Assembly (NCBI GenBank): GCA_013812565.1
Contig: JACCTF010000627.1
Coordinates: forward strand, 1 to 10,821
Direction: 5' to 3'
Length of the DNA stretch: 10,821 bases
Origin: Pyrinomonadaceae bacterium
GTDB lineage: Bacteria; Acidobacteriota; Blastocatellia; Pyrinomonadales; Pyrinomonadaceae
The position numbers were made by a program, and so were the translations under genes. The notes beneath the pieces were generated by a model. It saw only the letters and a program-made list of their open reading frames with translations. It made no database searches and was not told the DNA's origin. The first letter of the stretch is position 1. Every line of letters begins with the position of its first letter. Shown here one piece after another: positions 1 to 5,584 of this stretch.

Positions 1-18
1 CCGCAAGCACCTCGTTCA
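1..18. repeat. Direct repeat copy 1 (hsdR 3'-end sequence)
   Basis: The first 18 bases are identical to 331-348, which encode the last residues of HsdR (frame ..LNEVLA). The similarity continues with one indel for about five more bases (minus strand GATGA then C versus AT). The match may extend left of the window. This copy lies just downstream of the DUF5678 stop codon, so the two copies bracket that gene in a 330-base unit. Confidence 0.85.
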
Positions 19-25
19 GTCATCT

Positions 26-286
26 TCACCAACCCGCGAACGGAAGCTCAGCGTCGCTCTTGATGAGTACGACGAGCGGCAAATTGATTCCCGCCGCGCG
101 CGCCGCTTCATAGACGGAACGCGCTTCCTTGCCGTGCGCGATTAGCTTATCGCCGTCGAGCGCGACCCACTCTCCCGCATACTCGGCTTTGTATTCCTTC
201 AGCCACGCTCTCTCCGCCTGCCAACGCACATCAGGCTGATACGTCGGCGGAGCGAGCGGGTCTTGTTTAAGCGTAATGTTTTTCAT
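26..286 (-). CDS. Small DUF5678-like protein, function unknown
   Basis: An 86-residue soluble protein with no signal peptide or membrane segment. Residues about 30-80 hold a compact domain with the pattern EYAGEWVALDGDKLIAHG, then an Ala/Arg-rich helix, then a hydrophobic strand (LPLVVLIK). From memory this matches DUF5678, a short domain of unknown function seen in cyanobacteria and Acidobacteriota. No catalytic motif is visible. I chose the ATG at 284-286 because GGAG lies nine bases upstream (296-299). In-frame GTG/ATG codons at 307-302 would add only seven residues. The gene lies 39 bases after hsdR on the same strand, so it may be co-transcribed. It is bracketed by two copies of an 18-base repeat that encodes the end of hsdR. 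A link to restriction is possible but unproven. Confidence 0.75.
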   Translation of the reverse strand: MKNITLKQDPLAPPTYQPDVRWQAERAWLKEYKAEYAGEWVALDGDKLIAHGKEARSVYEAARAAGINLPLVVLIKSDAELPFAGW

Positions 287-295
287 GGCGTACAT

Positions 296-299
296 CTCC
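296..299 (-). promoter_or_regulatory. Ribosome binding site for the DUF5678 gene
   Basis: GGAG on the minus strand, nine bases before the ATG at 286. It favours this start over the GTG/ATG codons at 307-302. Confidence 0.5.
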
Positions 300-325
300 G
301 GCATCACTCTAACAACTTCTCTGCT

Positions 326-3214
326 TTAAGCCGCAAGCACCTCGTTCAATTCATCCAGGAGCGGCTGCAACTCTTGGCCGAAGGTGCGGAATGCGACGCC
401 CGCGCCGCCGCGCTGCGTGAACGGCGTGTACTCGAAATCGTCCATCTCGATTTTGAGACTTCCGGCGATGTGGTCGCGGATCAGTTCGAGCCACTGCCGT
501 TGTTCATCCGTGAACGTGCGCCCGCGACTCGCTTGCTGCGCTACCCAATTCGCAAAACGACTCCGTACCTCTTCGGCGAACGGCACAAGCTCCGCTTCCT
601 GATGCAAGGCGAAGCGGACGAGGGAAACGATGTCCGTCAGCAGTCGAGCGCCCGACGCATCGCGCACCTTGCTCCGGTCGAGCGTCTCATACGCGCGCCA
701 CAAGGTTTCGGGCGTCCATGAGCGCGGCGGAGCCTTGATCGCTTCCGCCAATTTCTTGATGTCCTCGAAGCGCAGGCGGTGCGTGTAGCTTTTGCTATAG
801 AGCACCTGCAACGCCGTGATCTCATCTTTGTTCGCTTCGATAAACTCTTCAAACGATGCGGTCAAACCTTGCGCTCGTTCGCGTGCGACGCCCGAATAAC
901 CGGCGCTGATGATCTCATCCTGACTCGTCTGGTCAATCGTCTGCTCGAAACGCTGTTTCACTTCGCTGATGCGCTGCCGCAGTTGCGGATTGGTCACGAG
1001 CGGTTGAACGGCGGCGCGGCGCAAACTTTCCGCCGCTTGCGCGATTTGCTCGGCGGTCGGCTCGGCATCTTCATCTAAGTTGTGCGTGCGGCGTGCTTCC
1101 TCAATCTGCCGGTCAGGGTCGAGCGCGTGGACGATTGATGATGTAATTGCTTTGAGCGACGAGCCGTTTGCCGCCTCCGTAATCGCGCGGCGATCTTCCT
1201 CGCCGAGTTGTCGTTCAAGACGCGCGAGGCGACCGGCGAGCGACGAAAGAATCTCCGCATCACAGTTCCCGAACGCGACGGCCTGCAAAAGATTGTCAAA
1301 GGAAATGTTGCGCTTACGCTCCAGCGGGCGCGTGTCGCTCATCTCCCCGTCGCAGACGCCGACCGCATCCACAATCACGAAATGCGTTTTCGCATGAGCA
1401 TCGGGCGTGACGGCTCGGAAATCATTTTCGCGGATCACGCGCACGCCTCTGCCCTTCATCTGCTCGAAGAAGTTGCGGCTCTTGACCGAGCGCATGAACA
1501 TCACGACTTCGAGCGGCTTGATGTCCGTGCCCGTCGCAATCATGTCCACCGTGACGACGATGCGCGGGTTGTAGCCGGTGCGGAAGGACGAAAGCAAATC
1601 CTCCGGCTTGATGCCGCTCGATTTGTATTTAACTTCTTCGATTTCCTCGCCCGCTTCGTTGATCCGCTTAGTGACGATGCGCGCTGTGCCGGTCTTGTAT
1701 GTGATCTTCTCGCAGAAGGTGTTGCCGCGCCCGAACTCTTCGCGGACGATCTGCACGATGTCATCGGCGTGGCTGTCGTCTTTCGCGTAGATGAGCGTCT
1801 TCGGCACGTCGCGTCTGCCGGGAAAGATTTCGGTAAAGAGCTTTTCTTTGAAGGTGCGGATGACTGTGCGAATCTGATCTTGCGCAACCACGCTGCGGTC
1901 GAGTTCGTTCGAGCTGTAAGTTAAATTCTCATCGAGTTTCTCCCAACGCATGGCGCGCGTCTCGCGGTCGCGCCTCCCGACGACCTCGAGCGGCCCGGCT
2001 TCGACCGTTGAGCCGCCTTCGGTGATGCGCGTGCGAATCTGGTAAACGTCGAAGTCAACATTCACCCCGTCGGCGACCGCCTGCTCGTGGTTGTACTCCA
2101 TTACAAGATTCTTCTTGAAGAAGCCGAACGTCTGCTTTGAGGGCGTCGCCGTCAATCCGATCAAGTGTGCGTCGAAGTATTCCAAGACCTGCCGCCAGAG
2201 GCTGTAGATCGAGCGGTGACACTCGTCGATAAACATGATGTCGAAGAACTCCACGGGGATCGACGGATTATAGGCGACCGGCACAGGTTCACGGATCAGG
2301 CTGCCCGTATCGAACTGCGAACCTTCCTCAAGCAGCGGGTCGAGTTCCTTGCCTTGCAGCATGGCGTAGAGTCGTTGAATCGTCGTAATCACGACGCGGG
2401 ATACCGGGTCAATTCGGTTTGACGCGAGATGCTGCACGTTGTAAAGCTCTGTGAATTTGTAGTTACTATCGGGTGGCGTGAACTGCTGAAACTCCTTGAG
2501 CGCCTGTCGTCCGAGATTCGCCCGATCAACGAGAAACAGCACGCGCCGCGCCTCGGCATGTTTGATTAAACGATAGGCGGCGTTGACCGCCGTGAACGTT
2601 TTGCCGCTCCCGGTTGCCATCTGAATCAAAGCACGCGGGCGGTCTTCACCAAGCGAGGTCTCCAGGTTTCGCACCGCCTTCGCCTGCGCCGCCCACAAGT
2701 TGCTGCTATCCACAGGCGGCATAGTTTGTAGGCGCGTGCGCAACGTCGAAGGCTGCATGACGGCGATGTTATTCGGCGTCGCAGAGAGCGGCTCGGCTTG
2801 CAGCCACTTGGCGAGCGTGTCGGGTTGATGGAAATGGAAAACAGATCGGCTGCGCGGGTCCGGGTCAAGCAGATTGGTGAAACGCGTCTCGACCCCGGTA
2901 CTCTGGTAAAGAAACGGCAGCGGGCGAAATCGAACGGGCAGATGATCGGGCAAGCCGACGCTGTAGCGCTCAGCTTGAATCTCGACACCCGTTAAGGTCT
3001 CGCCCTGCTTTTTGGCTTCAACGATACCGACCGCCTGAGCGTCAACGTAAAGCAGATAGTCCGCGAACCCGTAACCTTTCTTTAACGGAAACTCGCAGAT
3101 TGCCACGCCCCGCGCCGCGTGCAGGTTGACGCGATCAAGACTCTGCACCGCCCACCCTGCGGCGGTCAGAGCCTCGTCAATTTCAACGCGAGCTTTCTCT
3201 TCCGGTCTCTCCAT
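326..3214 (-). CDS. hsdR: Type I restriction enzyme R subunit (HsdR)
   Basis: The motor and nuclease subunit of a type I restriction-modification complex. With HsdM and HsdS it translocates unmethylated foreign DNA and cuts it in the cytoplasm. The 962 residues show, in order: an N-terminal PD-(D/E)xK nuclease domain (D52, then E66-A-K68 in VEAKK); an SF2 helicase with Walker A ATGSGKT (200-206), DECH box (330-333), motif III TATP (355-358), the motif V region around VTVDMIATGTD (554-564) and motif VI QMKGRGVR (585-592); and a C-terminal helical domain of the EcoEI R type (about 765-955, including FEDIKKLAEAI and WTPETLW). All key residues are present and the length is normal, so it looks intact. 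The start at ATG 3214 has no clear Shine-Dalgarno sequence. It lies 45 bases after the dehydratase gene and may share its transcript. HsdM and HsdS are not in this window and would have to lie off the left edge or elsewhere. Its last codons are repeated at the window start. Confidence 0.95.
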   Translation of the reverse strand: MERPEEKARVEIDEALTAAGWAVQSLDRVNLHAARGVAICEFPLKKGYGFADYLLYVDAQAVGIVEAKKQGETLTGVEIQAERYSVGLPDHLPVRFRPLPFLYQSTGVETRFTNLLDPDPRSRSVFHFHQPDTLAKWLQAEPLSATPNNIAVMQPSTLRTRLQTMPPVDSSNLWAAQAKAVRNLETSLGEDRPRALIQMATGSGKTFTAVNAAYRLIKHAEARRVLFLVDRANLGRQALKEFQQFTPPDSNYKFTELYNVQHLASNRIDPVSRVVITTIQRLYAMLQGKELDPLLEEGSQFDTGSLIREPVPVAYNPSIPVEFFDIMFIDECHRSIYSLWRQVLEYFDAHLIGLTATPSKQTFGFFKKNLVMEYNHEQAVADGVNVDFDVYQIRTRITEGGSTVEAGPLEVVGRRDRETRAMRWEKLDENLTYSSNELDRSVVAQDQIRTVIRTFKEKLFTEIFPGRRDVPKTLIYAKDDSHADDIVQIVREEFGRGNTFCEKITYKTGTARIVTKRINEAGEEIEEVKYKSSGIKPEDLLSSFRTGYNPRIVVTVDMIATGTDIKPLEVVMFMRSVKSRNFFEQMKGRGVRVIRENDFRAVTPDAHAKTHFVIVDAVGVCDGEMSDTRPLERKRNISFDNLLQAVAFGNCDAEILSSLAGRLARLERQLGEEDRRAITEAANGSSLKAITSSIVHALDPDRQIEEARRTHNLDEDAEPTAEQIAQAAESLRRAAVQPLVTNPQLRQRISEVKQRFEQTIDQTSQDEIISAGYSGVARERAQGLTASFEEFIEANKDEITALQVLYSKSYTHRLRFEDIKKLAEAIKAPPRSWTPETLWRAYETLDRSKVRDASGARLLTDIVSLVRFALHQEAELVPFAEEVRSRFANWVAQQASRGRTFTDEQRQWLELIRDHIAGSLKIEMDDFEYTPFTQRGGAGVAFRTFGQELQPLLDELNEVLAA
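331..348. repeat. Direct repeat copy 2 (inside hsdR, C-terminal codons)
   Basis: This copy lies within the coding end of hsdR and is identical over 18 bases to the start of the window. The layout, with a gene end duplicated on the far side of a small gene, resembles the footprint of site-specific insertion or of duplication at a gene 3' end. The repeat is too short to name an element. Confidence 0.85.
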
Positions 3215-3259
3215 TGATAACGCTGTTGTGTACTGAGTTGAAGGAAAAAGTATGCCGCC

Positions 3260-4273
3260 TTAGAGGGAAACCGCACCGCTTGTCCGCGCGGCGCTCGCCG
3301 TCCGCGATTGTATCTGAAGGTCGGAGCGCACCATCTCTTTGACAAGATCGTCGAAGCAAAAGCGCGGTTGCCAGTTCAACTTTTGACGAGCTTTACCGGC
3401 ATCACCGACCAGTGAATCGACCTCCGCCGGACGATAAAAGAATTCATCGATCACCACATACTCGCGGTAATCAAGATCGGCTTCAGCAAACGCGCGCTCG
3501 CAGAACTCACGCACCGTATGCGTCTCGCCGGTCGCAATCACATAATCATCCGGTTCATCTTGTTGCAGCATCAGGTGCATCGCTCGAACGTAGTCAGTCG
3601 CATGACCCCAGTCGCGCCGTGCATCAAGGTTGCCGATGCGAAGCTCTTTGCTCAAACCCAACCTAATCTGCGCCGCTTTAGAGGTGATCTTGCGTGTGAC
3701 AAACTCGAAGCCGCGGCGCGGGCTTTCGTGGTTGAAGAGAATGCCGCTCGCGCAGAACATACCGTAAGCTTCCCGGTAGTTTCTTGTCAGATCGAACCCG
3801 GCAACTTTGCTGATGCCGTATGGCGAGCGCGGATGAAAGGGGGTGGTTTCGCGTTGCGGCGATTCACTCGCATTGCCGAACATCTCGGAAGTGCCTGCGA
3901 AGTAGAACCGGCAGCGAGGGCGCAGTTCACGAAGCGCCGCCAGCATGTAGTGTGTGCCGTTGATGTTCGTGTTCATCGTCGAGAAACCGTCGGCGAAACT
4001 CTCGGCGACGAAACTCTGTGCGGCCAGGTGATAGCATTCATCGAAGTCGTGGCGGCTGATGACGTGGAAGATCGAAGGGTAGCTTTCCAGACTCGCCGGA
4101 TGAAGAATGACCCGGTCGAGCAGATGAGCGATGCGGACAAACCTGTTGCCCGGGTCTTCCAGCGCCACACGCCTGACGAGACCGTGTACCTCATAGCCCT
4201 GCTCAAGCAAGTGCTCGGCGAGATAGCTGCCGTCTTGTCCGGTGATGCCGGTGATTAAAGCCTTTTTGCTCAT
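3260..4273 (-). CDS. gmd: GDP-mannose 4,6-dehydratase
   Basis: Converts GDP-D-mannose to GDP-4-keto-6-deoxy-D-mannose in the cytoplasm, the branch-point precursor of GDP-rhamnose, GDP-fucose and related sugars for surface polysaccharides. It is a 337-residue short-chain dehydrogenase/reductase of the extended type: the nucleotide-binding loop TGITGQDGSYL starts at T8, the catalytic TSE is at 128-130, YGISK gives Y152 and K156, and the family stretches NHESPRRG (181-188) and GNLDARRDWGHA (214-225) are intact. I place the start at 4273, where MSKKALITG begins as in the family. The frame stays open to 4405, but the extra 44 codons read through a CACAGAG repeat cluster and are not real protein. 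No GDP-4-keto-6-deoxy-mannose reductase or epimerase is in the window, so the final sugar cannot be told. It lies 155 bases downstream of the GT2 gene on the same strand. Confidence 0.95.
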   Translation of the reverse strand: MSKKALITGITGQDGSYLAEHLLEQGYEVHGLVRRVALEDPGNRFVRIAHLLDRVILHPASLESYPSIFHVISRHDFDECYHLAAQSFVAESFADGFSTMNTNINGTHYMLAALRELRPRCRFYFAGTSEMFGNASESPQRETTPFHPRSPYGISKVAGFDLTRNYREAYGMFCASGILFNHESPRRGFEFVTRKITSKAAQIRLGLSKELRIGNLDARRDWGHATDYVRAMHLMLQQDEPDDYVIATGETHTVREFCERAFAEADLDYREYVVIDEFFYRPAEVDSLVGDAGKARQKLNWQPRFCFDDLVKEMVRSDLQIQSRTASAARTSGAVSL

Positions 4274-4316
4274 GTTCCAATCCCGCCCGTGTATAAGGCA
4301 AAGAAGAATCATCCCA

Positions 4317-4401
4317 GAGGCACAGAATCGAGCCACAGAGAACCACAGAAAACCATAGAGAAGATCATATAACCTCTGTGTAACCTCTGTGTCTCTGTGG
4401 T
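4317..4401. repeat. CACAGAG-family inverted repeat cluster between the GT2 and gmd genes
   Basis: Several CACAGAG/CACAGAA units on the left (4321-4360) face CTCTGTG units on the right (4374-4400). The ends CCACAGAG (4333-4340) and CTCTGTGG (4393-4400) pair perfectly, and the inner parts pair imperfectly, giving arms of about 28 bases around a 12-base centre. It lies just past the GT2 stop codon. It has no T-tract, so it is not a standard intrinsic terminator, but as RNA it could fold and affect the transcript. Translation through it gives the false N-terminal extension of the dehydratase frame. Confidence 0.8.
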
Positions 4402-4428
4402 GCACTCTGCATACGCGACACTCACGCT

Positions 4429-5394
4429 CTAAAATAACTCGATGTCTTTAATAAACCTGGGCCGCCCCTTAACCTCTTTATAAATCTTTCCCACGTACTC
4501 GCCGATCAATCCCATTAACATCACCTGCACGCCGCCGATGAAGTAGATCGGGATAACGGTGGAAGCCCATCCCGGAACTACGTTGCCGCGCGCCACGCTC
4601 ACCAATATAAAGACGGTCATCAAGCAGCTAAAGATAAATATCGCTAGTCCGATGAACGTCACAAACCGCAGCGGCACGACGCTGAACGAAGTGATCCCGT
4701 CGAGCGCAAAGGAGACCATCTTCGCCATCGAATACTTTGATTTACCGGCGAAGCGTTCGCGTACCTGGAACGGTACAACCGCCGACCGGAAACCAACGTC
4801 AACAAAGACGCCGCGCAAAAATAGATTGAATTCTTTGTACTCAGAAACCGCTTCGAGCGCTTTCCGGGAAGCCAAACGGTAGTCAGCATGATTCTTGATT
4901 ATTTTCACGCCCATGATCCGCATCAAGTTGTAGAAACCGAGCGCGGTGCTCCGTTTCAACGGCGCGTCCGGGAAGCGATCTTGTCTCACACCATATACGA
5001 TGTCCGCGCCTTCGTTGTACTTCTCCAGAAACAAGCTGATCGCTCCCTCATCATGTTGTAGATCAGCATCGATTGAAACGGCACAGTCGATACGCTCGCG
5101 CACACCGAGCAAACCGGCGAGCAGAGCATTCTGGTGCCCGACGTTTCGCGCCAGCCGCAAGCCCTTAATAAGCGGATTCCTTTCGTGAAACGCGGCGATC
5201 ATCGACCACGTTTTGTCCGTGCTGCCATCGTCAACGAAATAGATGAAACTCTGGGGAGAGATTCGGCGTGCTTCCACCAAACTGCAAAGCACGGCAAGCA
5301 ATCTTCGCGATGACTCTTCAAGCACGAGTTGTTCGTTGTAGCAAGGCACGACAATGGACAGCGTAGGTTGACCCGGGCGCAGAGCATCAACCAT
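4429..5394 (-). CDS. Membrane-anchored GT2 glycosyltransferase (GtrB/DPM1-like)
   Basis: Probably transfers a sugar from a nucleotide donor to a polyprenyl phosphate carrier on the inner face of the cytoplasmic membrane. The 321 residues begin with the GT-A fold signature LSIVVPCYNE (12-21), followed by VDDGSTD (54-60), the metal-binding DAD (109-111) inside IDADLQHDE, and the ADYRLASRK segment (170-178) typical of the GtrB/DPM1 group. Two membrane helices follow, at about 243-267 and 279-300, then a short basic tail. The start at 5394 is strongly supported by AAGGAG seven bases upstream. The frame extends to 5478, but that stretch reads through GTGACAAG-type repeats. The family covers polyprenyl-phosphate glucose, mannose and aminosugar transferases, and I cannot tell the substrate. 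Its position between a polymer-building GT and a GDP-sugar enzyme fits modification or priming of the same polysaccharide. Confidence 0.93.
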   Translation of the reverse strand: MVDALRPGQPTLSIVVPCYNEQLVLEESSRRLLAVLCSLVEARRISPQSFIYFVDDGSTDKTWSMIAAFHERNPLIKGLRLARNVGHQNALLAGLLGVRERIDCAVSIDADLQHDEGAISLFLEKYNEGADIVYGVRQDRFPDAPLKRSTALGFYNLMRIMGVKIIKNHADYRLASRKALEAVSEYKEFNLFLRGVFVDVGFRSAVVPFQVRERFAGKSKYSMAKMVSFALDGITSFSVVPLRFVTFIGLAIFIFSCLMTVFILVSVARGNVVPGWASTVIPIYFIGGVQVMLMGLIGEYVGKIYKEVKGRPRFIKDIELF

Positions 5395-5401
5395 GAATCG
5401 G

Positions 5402-5407
5402 CTCCTT
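5402..5407 (-). promoter_or_regulatory. Ribosome binding site that fixes the GT2 start
   Basis: AAGGAG on the minus strand, seven bases before the ATG at 5394. It is the best Shine-Dalgarno match in the window, and it rules out the longer open frame that reaches 5478. Confidence 0.8.
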
Positions 5408-5427
5408 CGGGAAAGCCATGCACAGAA

Positions 5428-5577
5428 GTGACAAGCGGCAAGTGACGAGTGACAAGATAAAAGACGGCGGTGCGGCACGGCCTCGCGGCAAGCTTGCGAC
5501 TTGTGGGGTATGTTGAAACTTACCCGTTAGCTGATGTTGTATCTTTGTCTTACTGGTCACTTGTTACTCGTCACTAT
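5428..5577. repeat. GTGACAAG/GTGACGAG inverted repeat pair between the GT4-GT4 and GT2 genes
   Basis: On the left, AGTGACGAGTGACAAG (5441-5456) is preceded by another GTGACAAG (5428-5435). On the right, CTTGTTACTCGTCACT (5560-5575) is its inverted copy with one mismatch in 16. About 100 bases lie between the arms, including the 10-base palindrome GCAAGCTTGC (5488-5497). Almost the whole gap between the two glycosyltransferase genes is made of this structure. Confidence 0.8.
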
Positions 5578-5584
5578 CTGATCT

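Noticed and set aside
1..23. A possible next minus-strand gene starting at the ATG at 23 (MTERGAC..)
   Set aside because: Only seven codons are visible and they coincide with the copied hsdR tail, so there is no basis to call a gene.
263..721. A 152-codon plus-strand frame across the DUF5678 and hsdR ends
   Set aside because: It overlaps two supported minus-strand genes and resembles no family.
1208..1924. A 238-codon plus-strand frame inside hsdR
   Set aside because: It lies fully antisense to a gene with intact helicase motifs and shows no recognisable domain or ribosome binding site.
3518..4258. A 246-codon plus-strand frame inside gmd
   Set aside because: It is antisense to a well-conserved dehydratase and has low-complexity composition, so it is a frame shadow.
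4333..4400. Intrinsic terminator after the GT2 gene
   Set aside because: The hairpin is imperfect and no T-tract follows it on the minus strand, so it is recorded as a repeat only.
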